A DNA stretch of 64,000 bases from Planctomycetota bacterium (GTDB lineage Bacteria; Planctomycetota; UBA1135; GCA-002686595). The notes under the pieces were generated by a model. It ran no database searches. It was not told the DNA's origin and worked only from the letters and a program-made list of their open reading frames with translations. Every line of letters begins with the position of its first letter. Position 1 is the first letter of the stretch. Both the position numbers and the translations under genes were made by a program. The stretch lies in assembly GCA_002862085.1 (NCBI GenBank), contig PKCK01000047.1, positions 168,576 through 232,575 on the forward strand, given 5' to 3'. Shown piece after piece: positions 17,118-26,290 of this stretch.

Positions 17118-17258
17118 TCTCTTCTTGCCTGCGACGAACGGTGACGGCTTCTGACCGTCACCCGCTCCCGTCCGCCGCGTCATGACACCAGCGGGCCTGC
17201 GATGGACTGCCACGTCGGCGGCCACCGCACCCGCGGTCTCGACCCGCAGGAGGGTGTC

Positions 17259-17720
17259 ATGAAACTCGTACCGCTCGTTCTCCTCGTCCTCGCGGTGGCC
17301 GTCGGTCCCGCGAGCGCATCGACCGCCGAAGGCTCCGTACTCCGCTGCCACTCCCTCGGCCGGCTCGTCCCGTCGCAGGTGAATCAGGCGATACCGGTGG
17401 ACTGTACCTGCGACGGTCCGCGCTACATCGAGCTCGGCCCGGTGCGCATCGGAAGTCCCGGTGGAGGGAACGGGAACATCCAGCCCGACTGCTACTTCTC
17501 GACGGAGGTCATCCCAGCTCACTACGAGTCGGAACCCCATGGGCCCTTCGACCTCGAGCCGATCCTGCTCCCCGTCGAGGTCGTGCTGCGGCGCTGTGAC
17601 ACCAGTGACTGCTACGTCTTCTGGGGCTCCGCGAGCTGCGTCATCGAGCGCACCGTGCGCCAGGGCTCGGTGCAGTCCTTCCGCGTCGTCGGCGCTTGCA
17701 CAGCCGCGAGTGGCGGCTGA
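17259..17720 (+). CDS. Small secreted Cys-containing protein, function unknown
   Basis: 153 residues from ATG 17259; AGGAGGG five bases upstream supports this start over an in-frame ATG 19 codons earlier. A signal peptide is clear (MKLVPLVLLVLAVAVGPASA). The mature part has eight Cys (in CHS, CTC, DCYF, RRCDTSDCY, SCVIE and GAC), so disulfides are likely, and it should be exported to the periplasm or surface. No family was recognised. It sits between the sigma-factor terminator and a large secreted protein and may be the first gene of that transcription unit. Confidence 0.7.
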   Translation: MKLVPLVLLVLAVAVGPASASTAEGSVLRCHSLGRLVPSQVNQAIPVDCTCDGPRYIELGPVRIGSPGGGNGNIQPDCYFSTEVIPAHYESEPHGPFDLEPILLPVEVVLRRCDTSDCYVFWGSASCVIERTVRQGSVQSFRVVGACTAASGG

Positions 17721-17799
17721 CGGCGAGTGTTCGCCGGACTCGTCGAAGCGGGCCCGGCCCAAGAGTGTCCGCCCCGACCACCAGTACTCCGCATCGACC

Positions 17800-19698
17800 A
17801 TGTCCATCCCCCCGACCCTCGCGCTCTGCGCGACGCTGATCGCTGGCCCGGCCCAGGACCCCGCGCAGCTCTCCGTCCATGGAGTCTCGCGCCAGCGCGC
17901 CGTGATGCCCGCACCGCTTCCCGCGGCCCTCGTTCGCGCCGCCGAAGCCGTGCATGCATTCGAGCACGACTGCTTCGAGCGCGGGCTGCTGACGCCCTCG
18001 GGGACCGTGAATCCGCGGCCCCTTCCGCAGGGCGTGTCCGAGGAGCACCCGCTCCACGTCCACATCCTCGAGGGCGGTCGGGTGGACGGCGCCGCTGACT
18101 TCCCCGGATACGAGGGGTTCGCGTTCCAGGGGGAGTCCCCGACGCTCGCGCACCTCATCGAGTGCGGCCGATACCACGCCGGCCACGCGGCGGCGGCCGA
18201 GCTGCTCGGCGAGGCTCCAGGTTTCGACCCCGGCGAGCTCCTCGCCGCCCTCGCCGACGAGATGATCTGCGCATCGGACCCCGGAGCGAGCGAGCTCTCA
18301 GCGCGCCTTCACTCGATCGCGACCGAGCAGCGACGACTCGCGCCCCTCAACCGCGGTTCGCTCGCGTACGTGGCCTGGGGGCTGTTGATGCATCCCGAGG
18401 CCTGGGACCGCGCGGACGACGACGTTCGCATGACGCGCGATGCGTTCGTCGCCGCGGTGCTCGCGCGGGGCGCGACCTCCGAGGTGTCGAGCTGGGTCGC
18501 CGAGCGAGTTCTCCAGCTGCCCCTCGCCTGGACGGACGAAAGGCCAGGTCGCGGCGTGGCGCTGGCGCGCGGCCGCAGCCGCGCGCCCTTCGGGTTCACC
18601 GCCAGGGATCAGGCCTTCCTGGAGGGACTCCGCGCCGCATTCGCCTCGGATCCCGCGATCTCCGCGCCCGGTATGCCGCGAGCGCGGCTCGTGGAGTGGA
18701 ACGCGACGATGCTCGATCGGGTGCTGCGGGACCGCGGGACCATCGTCGACGCCGACGCGAGGATGCGCCGCGGGACCCTCGCGGAGAGACGCCGCTTCTG
18801 GACGGACCTCGCTTCCGCGTCCTCCTTCCCCGACCTGCACGCGGCCGTATGCGACGAGCTCGCGCTGCTCGCGAACGGCGAGGCGGGCCTCGCCGGCGCT
18901 GCGCGCATCGCGGAGCTCCGCGCGGCCGCCGCGATCCGCGCGCTCTCCGGCGCGGAGGCCGGCGAGCTCGACGCCCTCGTGCGCTCCGCGCGGACCGAGG
19001 GAGCGGCGCTCGCGCGGCATCTGCTCATGACCGTGACGGCGGCCGGCGGCCCCGAGAACGTCGCCGCTCTCGCGACCTCGTTCAGCGGCGAGCTGGGCGA
19101 GGCCCTCGGGGACTTCGGGACGCCACAGCTACGAGAGCGGCTCATGGGGGAGGCCTGGCGCCGGCTCTCTTGGACCGACTCGGAGCAGGGGCTCTGGGTG
19201 GTTCGGGACCATCTGGAGCAGCGCGTGATGCTCGAGCCTCGGGCGGCGAGCGCGATGATCACGGGTCTGGTGATCCACCGTCGGGAAGGCGCGGACGTCC
19301 TCCTCGCGGAGGTCTGCCAGCGCGGCGGTGCGCTCGAGCGCGGCGCGGCGGTGGCGAACCCCCAGTGGATGGAGCCTGAGTCCTACTCGCTCGAGGTCGG
19401 GAGCCTGCTGTCACGGACCGTCGACCCCGAGCTCGCTCCGAAAGAGCGCGCGCAGCTGCGACTCGATGTCCTCAGCGCCATCGATCGATGGGACGGGCCG
19501 GAGGCCCACGCTCTCCTGCTCCGGAGCTTCGAAGAGGGCCTTTGGTCCGCGCGCGCGGGTGGCGACAGCTGGAGTCGCACGGCGCGCGGGCCGTGGCTCG
19601 ACAGCGTGCTCGCGCTCATCGGGACAGAAGCGCGCACGGATCTCGTGGCGCGGGGTCTCGCGCCGGCGACGCTCTTCGGCTCGGTCCGGGACGGCTGA
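17800..19698 (+). CDS. Large Ala-rich predicted exported protein, function unknown
   Basis: 632 residues from ATG 17800 (MSIPPTLALCATLIAGPAQD), which looks like a short signal peptide; the open frame extends upstream into the previous gene in another frame and that part is not coding. The protein is largely alpha-helical in appearance, with repeated helical blocks such as ELRAAAAIRALSGAEAGELD and VALATSF-like stretches, suggestive of a HEAT-like or helical-repeat scaffold. An N-terminal region has HVHILEGGRVDG and HLIECGRYHAGHAAAAELLG. No catalytic motif was recognised. It is the first of four closely spaced genes leading to the decaheme cytochrome (81 bases to the next). Confidence 0.65.
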   Translation: MSIPPTLALCATLIAGPAQDPAQLSVHGVSRQRAVMPAPLPAALVRAAEAVHAFEHDCFERGLLTPSGTVNPRPLPQGVSEEHPLHVHILEGGRVDGAADFPGYEGFAFQGESPTLAHLIECGRYHAGHAAAAELLGEAPGFDPGELLAALADEMICASDPGASELSARLHSIATEQRRLAPLNRGSLAYVAWGLLMHPEAWDRADDDVRMTRDAFVAAVLARGATSEVSSWVAERVLQLPLAWTDERPGRGVALARGRSRAPFGFTARDQAFLEGLRAAFASDPAISAPGMPRARLVEWNATMLDRVLRDRGTIVDADARMRRGTLAERRRFWTDLASASSFPDLHAAVCDELALLANGEAGLAGAARIAELRAAAAIRALSGAEAGELDALVRSARTEGAALARHLLMTVTAAGGPENVAALATSFSGELGEALGDFGTPQLRERLMGEAWRRLSWTDSEQGLWVVRDHLEQRVMLEPRAASAMITGLVIHRREGADVLLAEVCQRGGALERGAAVANPQWMEPESYSLEVGSLLSRTVDPELAPKERAQLRLDVLSAIDRWDGPEAHALLLRSFEEGLWSARAGGDSWSRTARGPWLDSVLALIGTEARTDLVARGLAPATLFGSVRDG

Positions 19699-19779
19699 GC
19701 GGTCGTTCGGGGACATCCGGGGCCCCGGGGGCCGCTGCGGCACGCCCTGGGCGACGGCAACGGCAGGTGAACGAAGACC

Positions 19780-20910
19780 GTGGAGGATCTCGTTATCCTC
19801 GGGGCCGCGCGCGCTAGGCCCCCCGCCTGCCCGTCCCACCCCGGGCCCCGGCGCCCTCTGACCCCCTTGCTCGACGACGAGACCCCCCGGAGCGACCAAC
19901 CCCTCGACGGCGAGTGGCTGCGCGCACTGTCCATCGACCTCAACGGCCGTCCGCCGTTCGAGAGCGAGCGGAAGCAGTGGATCGGAAGGCCACGGGCGGC
20001 GTACGTGCGCGCCGCCCTCTCCACGGAGGAGGCCTGGCGGCACTGGCTCGGCGAGCAGCTCTACTACTTCATGCTCATCGACCGCTTCCGGCCGGTGGGC
20101 ACCGGGCTCGACGAGCTGCCGGCGCTGCTCGCGCGCGGGGCGATCTCGCCCCGCGACGCGCTCCACCGCATCGCGCTCTGCACGAGCTTCGACCTGCGGA
20201 ACCCGGGCGCGGACACCTTCGTGACCGTGATCATGGAGCAGTTCTGCGGGATCGAGGTCCAGCGGGCGACGCGCGAACTCGAGATCGGCAAAGCGGCCTA
20301 CGACGGTGGCACGGGCGTCTTCCTCGGAGAGAGAGCGACCAGTCAATCGGACGTCATCCGCATCGCGGTCGAGCACAAGCAGGCAGCGAGGCATCTGATC
20401 GAGCGCGAGCATCTGCGGATCTGTCGGGCGCCGCTCTCCGCGAAGGGGCGTGGCAAGCTCGTGAAGGAGGTCCACTCCAAGCCGCGTCGGCTGGCCGAGG
20501 TGATGGGGGAGTGGTTCGTCTCCGAGGCCTACGAGCAGCGGGTCGAGCGCGGCGCTCCGATGGAGAACCACATCTGGGTGCACACGGTCTTCGTCGATCT
20601 GTCCGGTGGACTGCCCGGGCCGAACGACGTCGAGGCCCTGCGGAGCGCCCTCGACGGCCTCGGCGATCCCGCCCCGCTCCGCTCCGCGGTCGTGCGCATG
20701 CTCCTCGCGAGCGAGGGGACCCGAGCGCCGCGTCGCGCGGAGATCGGAAACGGCGGCGATTGGGTCGCCGAGACCTTCCAGCGCCTGCTCGGACGCGTCC
20801 CCTCGGCGCATGAGCGGGCCGCTTTCCGTGAGGTCGCGATCTCGGGGGAGGACGGCCCCGAGACGGTCCTCTACACCATCCTCACCAGCGCCGAGTACGA
20901 GAAGCCATGA
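19780..20910 (+). CDS. DUF1549-like protein
   Basis: 376 residues from GTG 19780; a later start near 19865 (TTG) is possible because the first 30 residues are Pro-rich. The segment WLRALSIDLNGRPPFESERK resembles the conserved opening of DUF1549 proteins (usually L-x-x-D-L-x-G-R-x-P). The middle has VHTVFVDLSGGLPGPNDVE, a second similar D-L-x-G motif, and the C-terminus has FQRLLGRVPSAHERAAF. In Planctomycetota, DUF1549 proteins sit beside DUF1501 proteins and often c-type cytochromes. Function is unknown for the family; an envelope role is inferred from the neighbours. Its stop overlaps the next ATG by four bases. Confidence 0.6.
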   Translation: MEDLVILGAARARPPACPSHPGPRRPLTPLLDDETPRSDQPLDGEWLRALSIDLNGRPPFESERKQWIGRPRAAYVRAALSTEEAWRHWLGEQLYYFMLIDRFRPVGTGLDELPALLARGAISPRDALHRIALCTSFDLRNPGADTFVTVIMEQFCGIEVQRATRELEIGKAAYDGGTGVFLGERATSQSDVIRIAVEHKQAARHLIEREHLRICRAPLSAKGRGKLVKEVHSKPRRLAEVMGEWFVSEAYEQRVERGAPMENHIWVHTVFVDLSGGLPGPNDVEALRSALDGLGDPAPLRSAVVRMLLASEGTRAPRRAEIGNGGDWVAETFQRLLGRVPSAHERAAFREVAISGEDGPETVLYTILTSAEYEKP

Positions 20911-22115
20911 CGAAGAGAAGGAACGACCACGGGTCCGAAGAGCCCCGCCGCCTCGATCGCCGTTCGGTGCTCCGCGCGGCTGCCGCGACGGGCGCCTTCG
21001 GCGGCCTCGCGAGTGCCGCCTGGCCGATGGGGAGCCTCGGCGCGCGCGCCTTCACGCCCCTGGCGCCCGGGCTGAAGACCGAGCGCGTCGTGCTCGTCGT
21101 CATGGCGGGCGGTGTGCGGAGCCGCGAGACCTTCGGCTCGCCGAACCAGATCCCGAACCTCGTTCAGATGGCGCGGGAAGGCACGCTCTTCACACGGCTG
21201 CGAACGGCGAACCTCGGCCACTTCGGCGCGTCGATGTCGATCTTCACCGGGATCTCCGAGGCCCGCGGGATCCGCGACAACACCCGGGCTCCCGATCCGA
21301 CGCTGTTCGAGTACATCCGCAAGGACCTCGGCCTCGCCTCGAACGAGGTGTGGGTCACGACCGCCGGCGGCGCCCAGCAGGTGAACTACTCCTACGGCCT
21401 GCACCCCGAGTACGGAGCGCGCTTCGGCGCCACGATCCTCGACGGCGACGGGATCTTCAACGAGGAGTTCAAGGGGCTCGTGCAGCGCTACGGCGTCCCG
21501 CGGCCCCTCGACGACGAGCGCGCCGACCAGGTGCGCGAGCTTCGCAGGACTCTTCGTGGCGACCGGGGCGGCCGGGACGAGGGGAGGGTCGCGGAGGCGC
21601 GCGCGCGGGTCGAGTCCTACATCCTCTCCGAGCTGGGCCGCGGCGTGACCGAGATGCGCGGCGCCGGTGCAGGCGACGCCAAGGCCCTGCGCCTCGCGCG
21701 TAATCTCCTGTCGGTCTTCAAGCCGAAGCTGATCGGCGTCGTCCTCCAGGACGCGGACATCGCCCACGGCTCCTTCAACGGCTACAGCGAGGTCGTGCGC
21801 CGCGCGGACGCGGGGATCGGGGAGCTCCTCGAGACGATCCGGGGGGACGAGACGCTGCGTGACTCCACGGCTGTCATGGTCCTGCCGGAGTTCGGCCGCG
21901 ACAAGGACCTCAATGCCCGCCGCGGCCTCGATCACGGAGACGGGTCGGACGACCTGCGCTTCGTCCACGGCGCCGTGTGGGGTCCGGACTTCAAGCGCGG
22001 CAAGGTCGTCAAGGACGACCACCGGACGATCGACATGACGCCGACGATCGCTCACCTGTTCGGAGCGAAGGCGAAATTCTCGAAGGGCTCGGTCATGAAG
22101 GCGGCCCTGGGCTGA
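20907..22115 (+). CDS. Tat-exported DUF1501-like (alkaline-phosphatase-fold) protein
   Basis: 402 residues from ATG 20907, overlapping the previous stop (ATGA). A twin-arginine leader is visible (LDRRSVLRAAAATGAFGG). The mature domain resembles DUF1501/sulfatase-type proteins of the alkaline phosphatase superfamily: ERVVLVVMAGGVRS, QIPNLVQMAREGTLFT, LIGVVLQDADIAHGSF, VMVLPEFGRD, GLDHGD and DMTPTIAHLFG. The nucleophile Ser/Thr usual in true phosphatases and sulfatases is not obvious, so it may be non-hydrolytic or act on an unknown substrate. It is translationally coupled to the DUF1549-like gene and only 11 bases from the cytochrome gene. Confidence 0.75.
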   Translation: MTKRRNDHGSEEPRRLDRRSVLRAAAATGAFGGLASAAWPMGSLGARAFTPLAPGLKTERVVLVVMAGGVRSRETFGSPNQIPNLVQMAREGTLFTRLRTANLGHFGASMSIFTGISEARGIRDNTRAPDPTLFEYIRKDLGLASNEVWVTTAGGAQQVNYSYGLHPEYGARFGATILDGDGIFNEEFKGLVQRYGVPRPLDDERADQVRELRRTLRGDRGGRDEGRVAEARARVESYILSELGRGVTEMRGAGAGDAKALRLARNLLSVFKPKLIGVVLQDADIAHGSFNGYSEVVRRADAGIGELLETIRGDETLRDSTAVMVLPEFGRDKDLNARRGLDHGDGSDDLRFVHGAVWGPDFKRGKVVKDDHRTIDMTPTIAHLFGAKAKFSKGSVMKAALG

Positions 22116-22126
22116 GCGTTTCGTCC

Positions 22127-25100
22127 GTGCTCGTGCGTCTCGGTCTCGGGCTGCCGCTCCTCTCGGCAGCGCTCGGCGCGCTCCTCCCCGGGAGCGACGC
22201 CGTCGTCGCGTCCGGAGGTGCGCCGGTCGGGATGCGGGGCGCCACGCCCGTCCAGGAGGAGGGCTGCCTCGAGTGCCACTCGGGCATCGAGGACATGCAC
22301 CCGGGTTTCCCGCTGTCGTGCGTGGACTGTCACGGGGGCGATCCGGACGCGAAGACGAAGTCCGAGGCCCACGTCCCGTCGAAGCGCTCCGGCCGGCGCG
22401 ACGAGCGCGTCGCGCCTCTGCGCGACGATCTCGGCCACGTGCGCTTCGTGAATCCCATGGACCTCCGCGTGGCGGAGGACACCTGCGGCGACTGCCACGG
22501 CGAGCTGGTCGAGCACCTGATGATCTCGCTCCACGGGACGACCGCGGCCCACCTCTCGGACGGGTACTTCGAGACGGGGATCCAGCCGTCGCGCGATTCG
22601 CGCTACTCCGTCTTCCCCGCGAGCGCGCCCGCCAGCTCCGACGCCGAACACACCATCGAGCGCCTCGTGCAGCCTCCGCGCCTCGATCCGACGGACGACC
22701 CCACGGACCTCGCGTCGCACTTCCCGGACCTGATCAGGAAGGAGTGCATGCAGTGTCACCTCTGGAGCCAGGGACGTGCCGTCCGCGGCCGCGTCGGCTT
22801 CGACGGGGAGTATCGGGGCGCTGGATGCGCGGCCTGTCACGTCCCGTACCGGGTCGACGGGCTTTCAGAGTCCCACGACCCGACTGCGAATCGCACCGAG
22901 CCGGGCCACCCGCGCGCCCACGCGATGGTGACCGCGCCGCCCACGGAGACCTGCACCACCTGCCACTACGGCGACGCGTCCATCGGGCTGCACTTCCGTG
23001 GGCTGTCCCAGCTCCCTCCCGGAGCGCCCGGCGGGCCGGAGATCGATGGGACGACGGACTCGCTCCTCCACCGCGCCTTCTTCGTGAACGATCCGGCGGT
23101 GACGCCGCCGGACGTCCACCATGCCAGCGGGCTCCACTGCGTCGATTGCCACACCCTCGGGGGGGTGATGGGGGACGGCCGGATGCTCTCGAAGATGGAG
23201 GAGGCGACCGAGATCAGCTGCGAGGCCTGCCACGGCACCTTCGACGAGCGCTCGACCATGACCACCGAGCGCGGCAACCGCCTGCGCCACCTCTTCGCCA
23301 AGGACGACGGGAGCGTCTGGATGAAGAGCAAGGTCACCGGGGCGGAGCACCGTATCAAGCAGGCGGTCGACGTCGTGACGGTCGGGCACCCCGACTACAA
23401 CGAAGCTGCCAAGGAGGCCATGACCTCGGCGCACGGCGACGTGGCCTGCTACACGTGCCACGCAGGATGGAACGTGAACTTCCTAGGCTTCCACTTCTAC
23501 CGGAACGAGGCGCTGACCCAGCTCGACCTCCTCTCGGGCGAGCGAACGAAGGGGCGCGTCACGACCCAGGAGAAGGTCTTCACGACCTGGAAGAGCTTCT
23601 ACGCGGGGCTCGACGAGCAAGGCCGCGTGTCTCCTTATCTGACCGGCTTCTCGACCATGGGCACGGTCGACGCGCAGGACGGAACGCGGATCCTCGACCA
23701 GGAGCTCCCCGTGACGGCCAACGGCCTGTCGGGGATGACGATGATCCACCACCAGCTCCACTCCACACGGCCCACCGCGCGGTCGTGCGTGGAGTGTCAC
23801 CGGGCCTCGGAGACCTGGGGGATGGGATCGGGCAACTTCCGCCTCGGCCGCCAGCTCGCCTTCGCCGCGGACCGACGGGGGGTGGAGGTCCTCGCCTACG
23901 ACCGCGAGAACCCGCTGCTCTCCGCCCCGCTGGCGAAGTTCGTCCTGCCCGACGTCATCGACATCGAGGTGCGCACCGACCCGCTCCAGGGGCACGCCGA
24001 CGTCCTCTTCGTGACGGAGGGCAAGCGCGGCGTGCACGCGATCGACGTCAGCGACCCGCGCGCGCCGCGGCGGCTGGACTTCCACATGGCCGTGTCGCCC
24101 CGCGGCCTCGCGCTCTCGGGGAGCCACCTCTACGTCGCCGACGGGATCGGAGGCTTGAAGATCTTCGACGTGAGCGACGCCGCCGCGATGAAGCGCGTGG
24201 CGACCGTCCCGATGATCGACGCCCACGACGTCGAGGTCCGCTTCCCCTTCGCCTATGTCGCGGACGGGGCGGGCGGGCTGGCCGTCGTCGACGTGCGCTT
24301 CCCGGTGGCGCCCCGCGTCGTCGGGGGACTCGAGCTCGAGGGCGAGGCGGCGACGAGCCTCGACGTGCTCTTCCAGTACAGCCGACCGATCGCGCGGGAC
24401 GGTGTGCCCGCGGACGAACGCACGCCCGCTCGCCGGCTGGTGGCGGTGTGCGACGAGAACCTCGGGCCGATCCTCGTCGACGCCACCGAGCCGGGCCATC
24501 TGAAGGTCCTCGAGCAGGAGGGCGACGGCCGCAGCGCGGCGGAGAGCCGCTCCGACGAAGCGCTCTACACGGGTGTGGCCCTGCGCAGTCACGTGGATCT
24601 CGCCTCGCCCCAGGGCGGGGCGAAGACCACGGAGCGCGACCTGCTCTACTTCGCCGAGGAGCGCACGGTGGGCGGCGGCGATCAGGCGACGTTCCTGCGC
24701 GTCATCGACGTGACGACGCCAGAGCGTCAGGAGCAGGTGGCGCGGCTGCGGGTGGAAGGCGGTTCGGAGATGCTGGTCCACGGCGCCTGGTACAACCCGC
24801 CGTTCCTCGGCCCGCGCATCTTCCTGCCCGGCGCCGAGGGGATCTCGGTGCTCGACGTCGCGAACACCAGCGAGCCGGTCATCCTCGGACGGTTGCCTGC
24901 CCTCGCGGGCGCCTACGTCCTCCGCCACGAGGAGTTCCCCCTCGACCGCATGCTCGAGCCCGACGGACGCAGGCTCAAGGACGTCAGCCACCCCGGATCC
25001 CGCTGGCTGATGCGCGGCGAGATCGAGCGGGTCCTCGCCGTCGATGGCGAGGCTCTGGGGACCGTCGACTACTACGACCAGGCCTCGATCCCCGCCGCGT

Positions 25101-26041
25101 CTTCGGCGCGGGCCATGTTCCGGCGCGCCGATCGCGACGGGAGCGGCCTGCTCACGGGGGACGAGCTCGACCGTGTCGGGATCGAGGACGTCGATGCGGA
25201 CAGGGACGGCCGCGTGACCCTCGTCGAGCTCGGGCGCTTCGCGGACACGACCGGGATGACCGTGGCGGAAGAGCTGGACGAGCCTCTCGTCCCGGAAGCG
25301 CCCGAGGCGCGGACGGCGCCCGACGGGGACCTCGCGCGGCTGCTCGACGGGACCGACCCCTGGGCCTTCGACAGGAACAAGAACGGCAAGCTCGACGGCA
25401 AGGAGCTCAAGGCGGCGGTCTTCGCGGCGCTGGACCTCGACGCGGATCGGCGCCTCGACGTGCACGAGCTCTCCCGCCATCCCGGGCCGACCCGCGAGCT
25501 GCGCTTCGGCGACTCCGGCGCGGCCAAGGGATTCGCTGCGCTCGACCGCAACGGCGGGGGGACGGTGGGACGCCGCGAGTTCAAGCTGCGTCCCGAGGAC
25601 GTCGCTGCGCTCGATCGGAACGGCGACGGAGAGATCCAGCTCGACCTCTCCAAGTCGGAGAAGCGCCCGCGTGGGGGGACCCAGGAGCTTCCCCGCGCGG
25701 AGTGGCCGACGCGCCGTATCTATCCCGTGATCGAGCTCCCCGTACGGCCCACCGTCGACCTGCTCCTCGCGACCTTCGACGGGAACGGGGACGGCGTCCT
25801 CACCAAGCGAGAGCTGCGGCGCCGTCCAGACCTCCACGTCACCCTGGACGACGATCGCTCGTCCGTGGTCGAGGCGGACGAGCTGGAGCGCTGGTCCTCG
25901 CGGGTGCTGGTCTGGGGACTGGACACGGTCCTCGACGACTTCCTCGGCCGGTGGGATCTGGACGGGGACGGCGAGCCCGACGCATCCTTGCTCCCGGAGG
26001 CGGCGCGCACGGTGCTCCGCCGCCGGACCTCCGCGCGCTGA
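22127..26041 (+). CDS. Giant decaheme cytochrome c with LVIVD-like propeller and EF-hand tail
   Basis: 1304 residues from GTG 22127 (or GTG 22133). A signal peptide (LVRLGLGLPLLSAALGALL) precedes ten CxxCH heme sites: CLECH, CVDCH, CGDCH, CMQCH, CAACH, CTTCH, CVDCH, CEACH, CYTCH and CVECH, from about residue 46 to 553. Residues of about 600-940 hold repeated segments of the type HLYVADGIGGLKIFDVSDA and YVADGAGGLAVVDVRFP, matching LVIVD beta-propeller repeats. Residues of about 1000-1290 hold six to eight EF-hand-like calcium loops (DRDGSGLLTGDE, DADRDGRVTLVE, DRNKNGKLDGKE, DRNGDGEIQLD, DGNGDGVLTKRE, DLDGDGEPD). It is probably an exported electron-transfer protein with calcium-stabilised binding domains. 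The combination in one chain is unusual. The partner genes are the DUF1549/DUF1501-like pair just upstream. Confidence 0.9.
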   Translation: MLVRLGLGLPLLSAALGALLPGSDAVVASGGAPVGMRGATPVQEEGCLECHSGIEDMHPGFPLSCVDCHGGDPDAKTKSEAHVPSKRSGRRDERVAPLRDDLGHVRFVNPMDLRVAEDTCGDCHGELVEHLMISLHGTTAAHLSDGYFETGIQPSRDSRYSVFPASAPASSDAEHTIERLVQPPRLDPTDDPTDLASHFPDLIRKECMQCHLWSQGRAVRGRVGFDGEYRGAGCAACHVPYRVDGLSESHDPTANRTEPGHPRAHAMVTAPPTETCTTCHYGDASIGLHFRGLSQLPPGAPGGPEIDGTTDSLLHRAFFVNDPAVTPPDVHHASGLHCVDCHTLGGVMGDGRMLSKMEEATEISCEACHGTFDERSTMTTERGNRLRHLFAKDDGSVWMKSKVTGAEHRIKQAVDVVTVGHPDYNEAAKEAMTSAHGDVACYTCHAGWNVNFLGFHFYRNEALTQLDLLSGERTKGRVTTQEKVFTTWKSFYAGLDEQGRVSPYLTGFSTMGTVDAQDGTRILDQELPVTANGLSGMTMIHHQLHSTRPTARSCVECHRASETWGMGSGNFRLGRQLAFAADRRGVEVLAYDRENPLLSAPLAKFVLPDVIDIEVRTDPLQGHADVLFVTEGKRGVHAIDVSDPRAPRRLDFHMAVSPRGLALSGSHLYVADGIGGLKIFDVSDAAAMKRVATVPMIDAHDVEVRFPFAYVADGAGGLAVVDVRFPVAPRVVGGLELEGEAATSLDVLFQYSRPIARDGVPADERTPARRLVAVCDENLGPILVDATEPGHLKVLEQEGDGRSAAESRSDEALYTGVALRSHVDLASPQGGAKTTERDLLYFAEERTVGGGDQATFLRVIDVTTPERQEQVARLRVEGGSEMLVHGAWYNPPFLGPRIFLPGAEGISVLDVANTSEPVILGRLPALAGAYVLRHEEFPLDRMLEPDGRRLKDVSHPGSRWLMRGEIERVLAVDGEALGTVDYYDQASIPAASSARAMFRRADRDGSGLLTGDELDRVGIEDVDADRDGRVTLVELGRFADTTGMTVAEELDEPLVPEAPEARTAPDGDLARLLDGTDPWAFDRNKNGKLDGKELKAAVFAALDLDADRRLDVHELSRHPGPTRELRFGDSGAAKGFAALDRNGGGTVGRREFKLRPEDVAALDRNGDGEIQLDLSKSEKRPRGGTQELPRAEWPTRRIYPVIELPVRPTVDLLLATFDGNGDGVLTKRELRRRPDLHVTLDDDRSSVVEADELERWSSRVLVWGLDTVLDDFLGRWDLDGDGEPDASLLPEAARTVLRRRTSAR

Positions 26042-26259
26042 GGCTGCGCCAGGAAGCCGCGGCGAGGCAGCGGGACGCGACAACCCTCCCCAGCGAGGCG
26101 TCCTGGGGCCCTCATCAGCGCTCTCCGGGCGCCGGCGGCGCGGTCTGGTGGCGCTCAAAGGTGATCGAGGGGACCCGAGGGTTCCGCAGGGTCCACGGCG
26201 AACGGCGCCCGGACCTTGCTCGACGCGCCGTCTCCGCGGGAGCGCCCGGGGTGCACTCC

Positions 26260-26268
26260 TGTTAGAAT
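26260..26268 (+). promoter_or_regulatory. Candidate extended -10 promoter for the lipA-lipB cluster
   Basis: TGTTAGAAT: the TG of an extended -10, one base, then TAGAAT (five of six matches to TATAAT). It lies 22 bases before the lipA ATG in a very GC-rich region, where such a hexamer is rare. No good -35 was seen, which is tolerated by extended -10 promoters. Confidence 0.5.
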
Positions 26269-26290
26269 CGCGCGCCATTTCTTCGCGCTG

